Assembly (NCBI RefSeq): GCF_009687845.1
Contig: NZ_BLAD01000107.1
Location: 1 to 32,423, forward strand
DNA: 32,423 nt
Direction: 5' to 3'
From: Acrocarpospora corrugata
Lineage (GTDB): Bacteria > Actinomycetota > Actinomycetes > Streptosporangiales > Streptosporangiaceae
The notes beneath the pieces were generated by a model. It was not told the origin of the DNA and did no database searches. It saw only the letters and a program-made list of their open reading frames with translations. Of the stretch, positions 22,825 through 30,744 are shown in pieces. Position numbers and translations under genes: made by a program. The first letter of the stretch is position 1. Every line of letters starts with the position of its first letter.

Positions 22825-23892
22825 AATCCTCTTCTTGCGGCGGGCCGCGCGCACGATCGCCGCCGTGCCGATGACGGCCACGGTCGCGCCGGCGGCGGTG
22901 ATGGTGGCGTCCTTGCCGGACAGCCGGCGGCCGACCACGGCGTGCTTGCCCTCGCGGTGCGACAGCAGCTCCTGCAGCGCGGCCTCGTTGGTCCAGGCCG
23001 GTTTCCAGCCCGCCTGCTGCAGCGCGGCCGGCGTCACCACCCACGGGTACACGACGTAGTGCAGGTCGGCGGCGGGGACGGGCGTGACGCCGAGCCGGTG
23101 CAGTCGCTGGGCGGTGCTGAAGGTCAGCCCGGCCGGCAGCTCGAACCGCCGCAACCCGGACACCTCCTCGACCTGCTCCATCTCCAGCCAGCCGTCGGAG
23201 CCGACCGCGACCACGCCGGTGACCTGGCCGAGCGCGGCCAGTTCCAGCGCTGAGACCAGATCGTCCAGATGGCAGAACTGCCAGCGCGGCAGGCAGCCCT
23301 TCACCACCAGCAGCCTGGGGGCCTCGAAGTGCCGGGTGACCACGGTGTCCACGTCCGGCCCGACCAGGGCGGCCGGGCGGAGCACGGTCACCTCCAGGCC
23401 CGGATGGGCCCGCAGCGCCCGGCGGGCCAGCGATTCGATCTCCAGGTAGTCGCCGACCACGCCGGTGTCCGGCTCGGCCGCCACCGGGGCGTCCTCGGTC
23501 AGCGGGACCGGGTTGTCGGCGGCGGCGCCGTACACCATCGCGCTGGTGACCAGCACGACCCGGCGCACCCGCGCCGCCGCCGAGGCGGTCAGCACGGTCT
23601 GGGCGGCTCTGATGTTGTACGCCCGGCGCTCGACCGGTTCGGCGTCCAGCCGGTAGTCACCGGCCAGATGCACCAGGACGTCCACATCGGAGATGCGGTT
23701 CGCCAAGAGCGGATCCCGGATGTCCAGGACCCGCCAGGTGACGTCGGGGACGTCACCTCGGGAGTCGTCGATGGCCACGACGCGGCGGAAATCCGCAGAC
23801 GAGGCGACCTTCGCGAGGAACACCCTGCCTATCCCGGCGGCCGCGCCGGTGACGGCGACGACGGGCGGACGATGGCGTTTCGAGGTCGGCAC
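22822..23892 (-). CDS. Atypical SDR/NAD-dependent epimerase-like protein with C-terminal membrane anchor
   Basis: 356-aa extended SDR. Rossmann glycine motif VTGAAAGIG (G16, G20, G22), VDVLVHLAG, VRRVVLVTSAMVYG and PRWQFCHLDDL are present. The catalytic YxxxK is replaced by Y-L-E-I-E, so the lysine is missing and classical epimerase activity is doubtful. Residues about 325-350 form a hydrophobic helix followed by RRKKRI, suggesting a tail-anchored protein with the SDR domain in the cytoplasm. The GTG at 23892 has GAGGA 5 nt upstream; a GTG at 23910 is an alternative. Diverges from the metalloprotease gene and is followed by moaE. Confidence 0.85.
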   Translation of the reverse strand: MPTSKRHRPPVVAVTGAAAGIGRVFLAKVASSADFRRVVAIDDSRGDVPDVTWRVLDIRDPLLANRISDVDVLVHLAGDYRLDAEPVERRAYNIRAAQTVLTASAAARVRRVVLVTSAMVYGAAADNPVPLTEDAPVAAEPDTGVVGDYLEIESLARRALRAHPGLEVTVLRPAALVGPDVDTVVTRHFEAPRLLVVKGCLPRWQFCHLDDLVSALELAALGQVTGVVAVGSDGWLEMEQVEEVSGLRRFELPAGLTFSTAQRLHRLGVTPVPAADLHYVVYPWVVTPAALQQAGWKPAWTNEAALQELLSHREGKHAVVGRRLSGKDATITAAGATVAVIGTAAIVRAARRKKRI

Positions 23893-23929
23893 GAGGTCCT
23901 CACTTTGCACTGATCCGCCCCACGACGGA

Positions 23930-23935
23930 TAACGT
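23930..23935 (+). promoter_or_regulatory. -10 before metalloprotease gene
   Basis: TAACGT ending 7 nt before a GTG at 23943 that opens an 11-codon mini-ORF, and 39 nt before the metalloprotease start. It would place the transcription start at or next to that GTG. Confidence 0.4.
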
Positions 23936-23942
23936 GGCGGAT

Positions 23943-23978
23943 GTGGACTCCTCCATCCTGCACGAGGTGGCGCGGTGA
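23943..23978 (+). CDS. Putative 11-codon leaderless leader peptide
   Basis: GTG at 23943, eleven codons (VDSSILHEVAR), stop TGA 23976-23978 overlapping the metalloprotease GTG as GTGA. The ribosome site of the downstream gene (GAGGTGG) is inside this mini-ORF. Probably a translational coupler if translated. An overlapping ATG at 23941 in another frame is an alternative. Confidence 0.3.
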   Translation: MDSSILHEVAR

Positions 23979-25240
23979 CTGACCTGCCAGGTCGCGAAAA
24001 CGACCCCAACGAAAATCCGTTCGCCATGTTCGGCAACCCGGAGCAGATCGCCGCGGCGATGCGGCAGTTCGCCGACATGCTGTCGGCGCCGCAGAGTTCC
24101 GGGCCGGTCAACTGGGACATGGCCAAGAACATCGCCAGGCACGCGGTGCTCGCCGAGGGTGGCGACCCCAGTGTGATGGAAGGCGAGCGGCGGCAGATCG
24201 TCGACGCCCTCAATCTGGCCGATCTGTGGCTGAACGAGGCCACCACTTTGCCGAGCGGCGTGTCGAACCCGCAGGCGTGGAGCCGATCGGAGTGGATCGA
24301 GAAGACCACCCCGGTCTGGCAGAAACTGTGTGACCCGGTCGCCGCCCGGATGGTGGAGACCATGAGCGGCACGCTCGGCGCGACCGGGCTGCCCGCCGAG
24401 GCCCAGGCCATGGCCGGGCCGCTGATGGGCATGATGAAGCAGATGGGCGGCATGATGGTCGGCCAGCAGATCGGCCAGGCCCTCGGCACGCTCGCCCGCG
24501 AGGTGATCGGCTCCACCGACATCGGCCTGCCGCTGTCGGACACGGCCGCGCTGCTGCCCGGCGGGATCGCCGCCTTCAGCGAGGGCCTGGAGACGCCCGC
24601 CGAGGAGATCAGGCTCTACCTGGCCCTGCGCGAGGCGGCCCACCACCGCCTGTTCCAGCATGTGCCCTGGCTGCGCGGCCACCTGCTCGGCGCGGTCGAG
24701 GAGTATGCCCGCGGCATCACCGTGGACGTCGCCGCGCTGGAGGACAAGCTGCGCGGCGTGGACGTGAACAACCCCGAGCAGCTGCAGGAACTCCTGGGCG
24801 GCGGCGACCTGCTCAAGCCCGAGGAGACCGAGCGGCAGAAGGCCGCCCTGGCCCGCCTGGAGACCGCGCTCGCGCTGGTGGAGGGCTGGGTGTCGACCGT
24901 GGTGGACGCCGCAGCCGAAGGCAAGCTGCCCTCCGCCGCCGCGCTGGGCGAGACCGTCCGCCGCCGCCGCGCCACCGGCGGCCCCGCGGAACTGACCTTC
25001 GCCACCCTGGTCGGCCTGGAACTGCGCCCCCGGCGGCTGCGCGAGGCGGCCACCCTGTGGCGCGCCCTGGGCGCCGGGCGCGGCCTGGACGGGCGGGACG
25101 CGGTGTGGCGGCACCCGGACCTGATGCCGACCTCCGGCGACCTGGACGATCCGACCGGATTCGTGAAGGGCGAGGCGGAGTTCGACCTGAGCATGCTCGA
25201 CGAGAAACCCGGAGAGAAGCCGGACGGCGACGCAGAGTAG
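23975..25240 (+). CDS. Zinc-dependent metalloprotease-like protein (DUF2342/Zincin_2)
   Basis: 421-aa protein of the actinobacterial Zincin_2 (PF10103, 'putative hydrolase' TIGR03624) family, Rv3195-like. Hallmarks: NPFAMFGNPEQIAAAMRQFA start, VNWDMAKNIARH, a Met/Gly-rich helix hairpin (about 145-165), PLSDTAALLP, and the signature LREAAHHRLFQHVPWL with E220, H223 and H224, a variant zinc site. Then a helical domain and an acidic tail. The biochemical role is not established. GTG start at 23975 with GAGGTGG 5 nt upstream. Confidence 0.9.
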   Translation: MTDLPGRENDPNENPFAMFGNPEQIAAAMRQFADMLSAPQSSGPVNWDMAKNIARHAVLAEGGDPSVMEGERRQIVDALNLADLWLNEATTLPSGVSNPQAWSRSEWIEKTTPVWQKLCDPVAARMVETMSGTLGATGLPAEAQAMAGPLMGMMKQMGGMMVGQQIGQALGTLAREVIGSTDIGLPLSDTAALLPGGIAAFSEGLETPAEEIRLYLALREAAHHRLFQHVPWLRGHLLGAVEEYARGITVDVAALEDKLRGVDVNNPEQLQELLGGGDLLKPEETERQKAALARLETALALVEGWVSTVVDAAAEGKLPSAAALGETVRRRRATGGPAELTFATLVGLELRPRRLREAATLWRALGAGRGLDGRDAVWRHPDLMPTSGDLDDPTGFVKGEAEFDLSMLDEKPGEKPDGDAE

Positions 25241-25243
25241 GCT
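25238..25243 (+). promoter_or_regulatory. Leaderless -10 for NUDIX gene overlapping metalloprotease stop
   Basis: TAGGCT, six bases, GTG at 25250. The first three bases are the TAG stop of the metalloprotease gene. No ribosome site precedes the NUDIX start, consistent with a leaderless transcript. Confidence 0.5.
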
Positions 25244-25249
25244 TTCTGG

Positions 25250-25813
25250 GTGACTTTGCACACAGACGCGGTAGCCGTACTGGACGGGTGGGTTGCGCCC
25301 ACCGAGGCGGAAGAACTGCTCCGCAAGGAGTTCCTGACCCATCTGGCCGACCACGACGACGCGATGTGGCGGGAGTGCGTGCCCGGCCATCTGACCGCGA
25401 CCACCGCGGTGCTGTCCCACGACGGCGAGAAGATCCTGCTCACCCTGCACCCGAAGGCCGGGATGTGGCTGCCCATGGGCGGCCACTGCGAGCCCGGCGA
25501 CGCCACGCTGGCCGCGGTGGCGCTGCGGGAGGCGGTGGAGGAGTCCGGCATCGAGGGGCTCAGACTGCTGCCCGGCCCGCTCGCCCTGGACCGGCACGAG
25601 GTGTGGTGCCATCCGCCGCGCTGCTGGCACCTGGACGTCGAGTACGGCGCGATCGCCCCGCCCGAGGCCGAGGCCGTGATCAGCGCCGAGTCGCTGGCGC
25701 TGCGCTGGTACCCGCTGGCCCGGATCCCCGAGCCCACCGACGACGCCACCCGGCGGCTGGCCCGGCGGGCCCGCGCGGTCCTGCTGGGCGAGCCGCTGGA
25801 ACCGCTGGCATAG
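25250..25813 (+). CDS. NUDIX hydrolase
   Basis: 187-aa NUDIX protein. NUDIX box GGHCEPGDATLAAVALREA followed by VEESGI matches G-x5-E-x7-REUxEExGU apart from small variations. VLLTLHPKAGMWLPMGGH-type context resembles actinobacterial pyrophosphohydrolases of unknown substrate. GTG start at 25250 is defined by the leaderless -10. 9 nt after the metalloprotease gene on the same strand. Confidence 0.9.
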   Translation: MTLHTDAVAVLDGWVAPTEAEELLRKEFLTHLADHDDAMWRECVPGHLTATTAVLSHDGEKILLTLHPKAGMWLPMGGHCEPGDATLAAVALREAVEESGIEGLRLLPGPLALDRHEVWCHPPRCWHLDVEYGAIAPPEAEAVISAESLALRWYPLARIPEPTDDATRRLARRARAVLLGEPLEPLA

Positions 25814-25881
25814 CTGCACCGTATCCACACATGTTCCTGGGGGAATGGCGCGTTCGCGCTGGTTATGGTCAGAGGCAGAGC

Positions 25882-26898
25882 GTGAGGAGAGTGGACGAGT
25901 CGGACGTCATCGAGGTCGGGGGCGTCATCGCGACCCCGAGTCGCGAGCACCGGCGGGGGTGGCGGCGGCTGGCCTGGTTCCTGGTCGTGCCGTGCGCGGC
26001 CTGGGCGCTGTTCCAGCTGGCCGGGCTGCGCTTCGGGGTGCTGGGTGTGGTGGTGAGCACCGCCACGCCGTACGCGGCGGCCGGGGCGCTGGTGGCGGTG
26101 CTGATCGCGGCGCTGGCCCGGGCGCGGGCCGCGGCCGTGGTCGGGCTGCTCGCGGTCGCCGGCCTGCTGTTCCAGGTGACGCCGCGCGCGGTGGCCACGG
26201 AGCAGCCCGCGGCCGGCGGCCCGACATTGCGGGTGCTGACGATCAACATCATGATGGGCGAGGCCGACTCCGACGTCCTGCTCGATCTGGTACGGCGGCT
26301 GCGCCCCGACGTGGTCAGCGTGCAGGAACTCGAACCGTGGGCGGTGATCGCGCTGTCCCGGAAGGGCCTGCCGGACATCCTGCCGTACACCCATCTGCTG
26401 CCCCGGCGCGGCGGCGCCGGCGGCGGGCTCTACTCCCGCTTCCCGCTGACCGCCCTCCCCGAGTTCGCACCCCGCCGGGGCCACGAGATGCCCTACGCGC
26501 GCCTGCTCATTCCGGGCGCGCCACCCGTGGACATCGCCGCCGTGCACCCGGTCAACCCGGTGAAACAGGGCACCCGGACCTGGCGGGCCGGGCTGGCCTC
26601 GATGCCCGCCTCCGGCGGCGACGCCATCCGGATCATGGCGGGCGACTTCAACGCCACCCTCGACCACCCGGAGTTCCGCCAGGTGCTCGCCAGGGGCTAC
26701 CGGGACGCCGCCGAGGTCATCGGCGCCGGACTGACGCCCACCTGGCCGGCCAACTGGCGCACCCCACCGATGATCACGATCGACCACGTCCTGGCAGACC
26801 CGAGGGTCCAGGTGCTCTCGGTGGCGGCGCACACCATCCCCGGCACCGACCACCGGGCCGTCTTCGCCGAACTCCGGCTGCCCGCCACGCTCAGCTGA
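25882..26898 (+). CDS. Membrane-anchored endonuclease/exonuclease/phosphatase family protein
   Basis: 338-aa EEP-superfamily hydrolase with three predicted transmembrane helices at the N terminus (about residues 25-110) and an EEP domain: LRVLTINIMMG, VSVQELEPW with E149, MAGDFNATLDH with D255 and N257, IDHVLADP, and GTDHRAVFAEL with D323 and H324. All EEP catalytic positions are present. The substrate may be a phospholipid, nucleic acid or phosphoester; in this membrane-anchored group it is unknown. The GTG at 25882 follows TATGGT (25864-25869) by 12 nt; a second GTG at 25891 is an alternative. The stop overlaps the convergent gene by 8 nt. Confidence 0.88.
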   Translation: MRRVDESDVIEVGGVIATPSREHRRGWRRLAWFLVVPCAAWALFQLAGLRFGVLGVVVSTATPYAAAGALVAVLIAALARARAAAVVGLLAVAGLLFQVTPRAVATEQPAAGGPTLRVLTINIMMGEADSDVLLDLVRRLRPDVVSVQELEPWAVIALSRKGLPDILPYTHLLPRRGGAGGGLYSRFPLTALPEFAPRRGHEMPYARLLIPGAPPVDIAAVHPVNPVKQGTRTWRAGLASMPASGGDAIRIMAGDFNATLDHPEFRQVLARGYRDAAEVIGAGLTPTWPANWRTPPMITIDHVLADPRVQVLSVAAHTIPGTDHRAVFAELRLPATLS

Positions 26899-27472
26899 GC
26901 AGGCCCCGGGTGTTGTCCCAGCCCTCCAGGCCCGGATCCAGGCGCGCGATGTCGGCGGGCACCCGGAGGCGGTGCCAGCCGGGCCCGGTCGCGACCCGGC
27001 GCGGCCCCGGCGCTTGACCGCGCAGATGCGCGACCACGTCGGGACGGTCGAACTCGGGTACGGCCCAGCCGGGGAACGGCAGCCGGGCGGCGATCGCCAC
27101 CGCGCCGCCGTTCTCGGCCGGGCAGACCGCGATCTCGGCCCGGCCCAGCTCCCGGAACAGCTTGCCGATCAGCAGCGGCGGCAGGTCGGGCGCGTCCGCG
27201 CTCACCACGACGGCCTCGTCGGCCGGGGGCAGCGCGGCGAACGCCTTCTCCGGCGACCCGATCGAGATCACCGGCGTTCCCGGCCAGGCGATCTCCTCAA
27301 GCCCCGCCACGCCCGCCGACAGGATCACCGGCCGGACCAGCTCAAGCCCGGCCACGATCTCGTAGGTGTCCTCGGCCAGCGCCAGCAGGAACGCGGCACG
27401 GTCCACTCCCGGCGGCGCCGCGTACCCCTGTTCGGGGGTGACCAGCACGGCCGCGATACGATCGGTCAACAT
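26891..27472 (-). CDS. GT-A-fold nucleotidyltransferase-like protein
   Basis: 193-aa protein resembling the core of CofC/DUF2064-type nucleotidyl transferases: AGLEEIAWPGTPVI, a metal-binding-like segment VVVSADAPDLPPLLIGKLF, and ENGGAVAIAARLPFPGWA. The N-terminal LAGGxGxRxG nucleotide loop is not present, so catalytic competence is uncertain. The ATG at 27472 overlaps the end of the YgjP-like gene by 7 nt and lies immediately after GGAGGA, so a TTG one codon later (27469) is equally possible. Co-transcribed with that gene. Confidence 0.65.
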   Translation of the reverse strand: MLTDRIAAVLVTPEQGYAAPPGVDRAAFLLALAEDTYEIVAGLELVRPVILSAGVAGLEEIAWPGTPVISIGSPEKAFAALPPADEAVVVSADAPDLPPLLIGKLFRELGRAEIAVCPAENGGAVAIAARLPFPGWAVPEFDRPDVVAHLRGQAPGPRRVATGPGWHRLRVPADIARLDPGLEGWDNTRGLLS

Positions 27473-27981
27473 TCCTCCGCTGATCCACTGGCGGCCATGG
27501 AGAATCCCTCAAGGAACCCGCGCGCCCGCTCGGCCTTGGGGTACCGTTCCACCAGCGCCCAGAACCTGGGGCCGTGGCTGGGCACCAGCAGGTGCGTCAG
27601 CTCATGCATGATCACATAGTCGACCACCCAGGCGGGCATACCCCGCAACCGGGCCGACAGGCGGATCGTGCCATGGTCTGGCGTGCAGGAGCCCCAGCGG
27701 TGCAGCTGGTTCTCCACCCAGCGCACGCTTATCGGCTCGGCCCTGCCGTCCAGGTACCGGGCCGACAGCTCTCTGGCGCGATCCAGAAGGTCGTCGTCGC
27801 TGGGGCGTTTTCGCTGTTCCTTCGCCGCGAGGCGATCGAGCATGCGCCGGACCCACTGCTCTTCGTCGGTCGAGCTGAGCCCAGCGGGTAGCAGCACGAT
27901 GGTCTTGTCACCATCGCGATATGCGGAAACGGTTCGCCGCCGTCGTGCGCTCCGACGAACCTCGACTGTCTCGGGGGGCAC
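27466..27981 (-). CDS. YgjP-like metallopeptidase (DUF45, M48-related)
   Basis: 171-aa zinc peptidase domain. VRRSARRRRTVSAYRDG start, RWGSCTPDHGTIRLS, then the zinc motif VIMHELTHLLVPSHGPRFW (HELTH plus downstream His). The GTG at 27981 is chosen because a -10-like TACCTT precedes it by 6 nt and family homology begins there; upstream TTG 28044 and GTG 28029 would add about 20 residues of unrelated sequence. Family members are often called SprT/YgjP-like; the substrate is unknown. Confidence 0.85.
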   Translation of the reverse strand: MPPETVEVRRSARRRRTVSAYRDGDKTIVLLPAGLSSTDEEQWVRRMLDRLAAKEQRKRPSDDDLLDRARELSARYLDGRAEPISVRWVENQLHRWGSCTPDHGTIRLSARLRGMPAWVVDYVIMHELTHLLVPSHGPRFWALVERYPKAERARGFLEGFSMAASGSAEEC

Positions 27982-27987
27982 ATATGC

Positions 27988-27993
27988 AAGGTA
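27988..27993 (-). promoter_or_regulatory. Leaderless -10 for YgjP-like gene
   Basis: Minus strand TACCTT, six bases GCATAT, then GTG. No ribosome site present. Confidence 0.45.
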
Positions 27994-28087
27994 TCCGACA
28001 CGCGCGGAATTCCACAGGGGGTGCAACACGTTCTCCCTGGTCAATCAGCGTTTCCCTGATGTTAAACAGCCCCGCTGACCTCTAGGG

Positions 28088-28096
28088 TTATCCACA
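28088..28096 (+). promoter_or_regulatory. DnaA-box-like 9-mer between divergent genes
   Basis: Exact TTATCCACA, followed by G. It lies in the 169-bp gap between the YgjP-like and ThiF-like genes. The same 10-mer CTGTGGATAA (either strand) occurs upstream of the UPF0182 gene. Confidence 0.4.
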
Positions 28097-28150
28097 GAGC
28101 GGAAAATCGGCGCTCGTCAGAGGCAAGAAGTATGGCAGGGTCACCCGGCT

Positions 28151-29236
28151 ATGGGACTGCGTGACGCACCTCCGGGGTGGCCTGCCCGCCCGCGACTGAA
28201 GCCGATCCTGCGGATGCTGGCGCGCGATTCGCGCACCCTCCAGTTCGGCTCCCACCCGGCCCGCGCGGTCGTCCTCGCCGACGTGGAACCCCCGGTCCGC
28301 CGCCTGATCGAGGGCCTGGACGGCACCAGAACCCTGGCCCAGGTCATCGCCACCAGCGAGCTCGACCCCGCCGCCACCCGGGAGACCATCAAGCTCCTGA
28401 CGGCCCGCGGCCTCCTCGACGACGCCGCCACCCCACCGCCCCCGACGCCGAGCCAAGCCGACCGCGAACGCCTCCGCCCCGACCTCGCCACCCTCTCTTA
28501 TTCCGGTACGGACGGGGGGTCCCACACCATGACCCGCCGCCGCGACACCCAGGTCCGGATCTACGGCGCGGGCCGAGTCGGCACCCAGATCACCCTGCTG
28601 CTGGCCGCCGCCGGCATCGGACACCTCTGCGTCGTCGACCCCGGCACCGCCCGCAACGACGACGTCGTCCCCGGCGGACTCAGCTGGACCGAGGTCGGTT
28701 CTCCGCGCGAGGACGGCGCGGTCGCCCTGGCCCGCGCCATGACCCCCGGCGTCAACGCCTGGCCCGGCCGGACCGCCTCGGCGATCGGCGACGGAGCCCC
28801 CGGCCCCGACCTGGTCGTGCTGGCCCCCATGGAACCCCTCGATCCCGTCCTGATCCGGGACCTGACCCGCCGCGGCCTGCCGCACCTGCTGGTCACCAGC
28901 GCGGAGGGCTGCGGCGGCGTCGGCCCGCTCGTCCTCCCCGGCGAGACCGCCTGCCTGGACTGCCTGGACCTCACCCGCGGCGACCTGGACCCCGGCTGGC
29001 CCGCGCTCAGAACCCGCCCCGGTGGCGAAACCGCCTGCGACACGGTGCTGTCCGCCCTGGTGGCGGCTCTGGCCGCCGGTCATGCGCTTGCTTTTCTCGA
29101 CGGCGGGAGGCCCGCTGTGAGTAACGGCACAGTAGATATTTTGCCTGATCGACGCTGGCGGCAACGGTCCTGGCGGCGTCATCCGCGCTGCCCTTGTAGT
29201 CGAAAGGTCCAGGCTGCGCTAACAATGGTCGCGTGA
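28151..29236 (+). CDS. E1/ThiF-like protein with N-terminal winged-helix (TOMM cyclodehydratase-like), Rv3196-type
   Basis: 361-aa protein. Residues about 15-95 look like a winged-helix/RRE-type domain (LKPILRML...LARDSRTLQFG...LLTARGLLDD). An E1-like Rossmann domain follows: VRIYGAGRVGTQITLLLAAAG near 135-155, then VVDPGTARNDDV. Zinc cysteines are C268 and C271 (ACLDCLDL) and a C-terminal C347-P-C349. Databases often name such proteins TOMM leader-peptide-binding/cyclodehydratase. No YcaO partner or precursor peptide is recognised nearby, so the RiPP role is doubtful. The ATG at 28151 has only a weak ribosome site. The stop overlaps the ABC1 kinase start (GTGA). Codons in the last about 50 positions are less GC-biased. 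Confidence 0.75.
   Translation: MGLRDAPPGWPARPRLKPILRMLARDSRTLQFGSHPARAVVLADVEPPVRRLIEGLDGTRTLAQVIATSELDPAATRETIKLLTARGLLDDAATPPPPTPSQADRERLRPDLATLSYSGTDGGSHTMTRRRDTQVRIYGAGRVGTQITLLLAAAGIGHLCVVDPGTARNDDVVPGGLSWTEVGSPREDGAVALARAMTPGVNAWPGRTASAIGDGAPGPDLVVLAPMEPLDPVLIRDLTRRGLPHLLVTSAEGCGGVGPLVLPGETACLDCLDLTRGDLDPGWPALRTRPGGETACDTVLSALVAALAAGHALAFLDGGRPAVSNGTVDILPDRRWRQRSWRRHPRCPCSRKVQAALTMVA
29220..29225 (+). promoter_or_regulatory. Possible leaderless -10 for ABC1 kinase
   Basis: TAACAA lies 7 nt before the GTG at 29233, inside the end of the ThiF-like gene. It could provide independent transcription in addition to translational coupling. Confidence 0.35.
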
Positions 29237-30537
29237 CTGACCTACCGCGCAACGCCGTGACGCGCTCGGCGAAACTGGCGGCTCTGCCGCTCGGATTCGC
29301 CGGGCGTACCGCGCTTGGGCTGGGCAAGCGGCTCGGTGGCAAGTCCGCCGAGATCGTCGCCCAGGAGATCCAGCAGCGGACCGCCGAGCAGATATTCAAG
29401 ATCCTCGGTGAGCTCAAGGGCGGCGCGATGAAGCTCGGCCAGGCGCTGTCGATCTTCGAGGCGGCGCTGCCACCGGAGATCGCCGGGCCGTACCGGGCGA
29501 CGCTCACCCGGTTGCAGGACGCGGCGCCGCCGCTGCCGGTGGCGACGGTGCACAAGGTGCTGACCGAGCAGCTCGGCGAGGACTGGCGGGAGAACTTCCT
29601 GGAATTCCAGGACCGGCCGACTGCGGCGGCGTCGATCGGGCAGGTGCACCGGGCGGTCTGGCACGACAGCCGTACGGTCGCGGTGAAGATCCAATATCCC
29701 GGCGCCGGCAAGGCGCTGATGTCGGATTTCAATCAGCTTGCCCGGTTGGGCAAGCTTTTTGGGGTGCTGCTGCCCGGCCTCGACATCAAGTCGGTGCTCG
29801 GTGAGCTCAAGGAGCGGGTGGGCGAGGAGCTCGACTACTTCAAGGAGGCGGAGGCGCAGCACGCGTTCGCCCTGGAGTTCAAGGACGACCCGGATTTCTG
29901 CGTGCCCGACGTGATCGCGGCCAACGAGCAGATCCTGGTGACCGAGTGGATGGACGGCACCCCGCTCTCGAAGATCATCACCGACGGGACCAAGGAGCAG
30001 CGCGACCGGGCCGGGCTGCTGCTGGTCCGATTCCTGTTCTCCTCACCCGCCCGGGTGGGCATGCTGCACGCGGACCCGCATCCGGGCAACTTCCGGGTCC
30101 TCGACGACGGGCGCCTCGGCGTGCTCGACTACGGCGCGGTCAACCGGCTGCCGGACGGCTACCCGCCGGTGTTCGGGCGGCTCACCCGGCTCTTCAACCA
30201 GGGGGACATGGCCACCGTGGTCCAGGGCCTGCGCGACGAGGGGTTCATCCTGCCCCACATCACCATCGACGGTGAGGCGCTGCGCGGCTTCCTCGCGCCG
30301 TACGTGGAAGCCACCCAGGTGGAGGAGTTCACCTTCAGCCGGGCCTGGTTGCAGGCCCAGGCGGCCGGCGTGACGGATCTGCGGCCGGGCAACGTGGTGC
30401 GTCAGCTCAACCTGCCGGCGTCGTACGTGCTGATTCACCGGGTGCACGCGGCCGGAATCGGCGTCCTCTGCCAACTGGGCACCACCGCCCGATTCAAGGA
30501 CGAAGTCATCCGCTGGGTCCCGGGTTTCGCGGCGTAA
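29233..30537 (+). CDS. ABC1/UbiB-family atypical kinase (AarF-like, Rv3197-type)
   Basis: 434-aa atypical kinase. KxGQ motif with K67, Ala-rich loop AAASIGQVH near 131-139, VAVKIQYPG with K152, GEELDYFKEA, HADPHPGN with H279, D281 and N286, and DYGAV with D299 (DFG equivalent). In bacteria the family supports quinone or lipid metabolism; in mycobacteria the homologue beside whiB7 has been linked to macrolide tolerance. The GTG at 29233 overlaps the stop of the ThiF-like gene. Last protein gene before tRNA-fMet copy 2. Confidence 0.93.
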   Translation: MTDLPRNAVTRSAKLAALPLGFAGRTALGLGKRLGGKSAEIVAQEIQQRTAEQIFKILGELKGGAMKLGQALSIFEAALPPEIAGPYRATLTRLQDAAPPLPVATVHKVLTEQLGEDWRENFLEFQDRPTAAASIGQVHRAVWHDSRTVAVKIQYPGAGKALMSDFNQLARLGKLFGVLLPGLDIKSVLGELKERVGEELDYFKEAEAQHAFALEFKDDPDFCVPDVIAANEQILVTEWMDGTPLSKIITDGTKEQRDRAGLLLVRFLFSSPARVGMLHADPHPGNFRVLDDGRLGVLDYGAVNRLPDGYPPVFGRLTRLFNQGDMATVVQGLRDEGFILPHITIDGEALRGFLAPYVEATQVEEFTFSRAWLQAQAAGVTDLRPGNVVRQLNLPASYVLIHRVHAAGIGVLCQLGTTARFKDEVIRWVPGFAA

Positions 30538-30573
30538 ATCGGCCCCGGCGAAAAGGGCGCGCCGCGCGCTGAT

Positions 30574-30602
30574 TTGCCTTGGCGTGATGACCCGGATAGT
30601 CT
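30574..30602 (+). promoter_or_regulatory. Promoter of tRNA-fMet copy 2
   Basis: -35 TTGCCT (30574-30579), 17-bp spacer, -10 TAGTCT (30597-30602), 13 nt before the mature tRNA. It shares -35, spacer length and the GGATAG around the -10 with copy 1. Confidence 0.75.
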
Positions 30603-30615
30603 TCAGACACAACGA

Positions 30616-30692
<77 letters not shown>

Positions 30693-30698
30693 ATGAGA

Positions 30699-30726
30699 AA
30701 GGCCCGGAGAAACTTCCGGGCCTTTT
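30699..30726 (+). terminator. Terminator between tRNA-fMet copy 2 and azoreductase
   Basis: AAGGCCCGGA (30699-30708) pairs with TCCGGGCCTT (30715-30724), followed by TTTT on the + strand (30723-30726) and preceded by AAA, so it can also end the convergent azoreductase transcript. Confidence 0.85.
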
Positions 30727-30744
30727 CGCATTTCCGGGCATCCG

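Noticed and set aside
25842-25864. GGAAT...GTT resembling a SigR/SigH promoter before the EEP gene
   Set aside because: Spacing between the elements is 15 nt, shorter than the 17-19 expected.
24616-26853. 745-aa minus-strand frame across the metalloprotease, NUDIX and EEP genes
   Set aside because: Crosses three recognised genes in antisense and has no domain signature.
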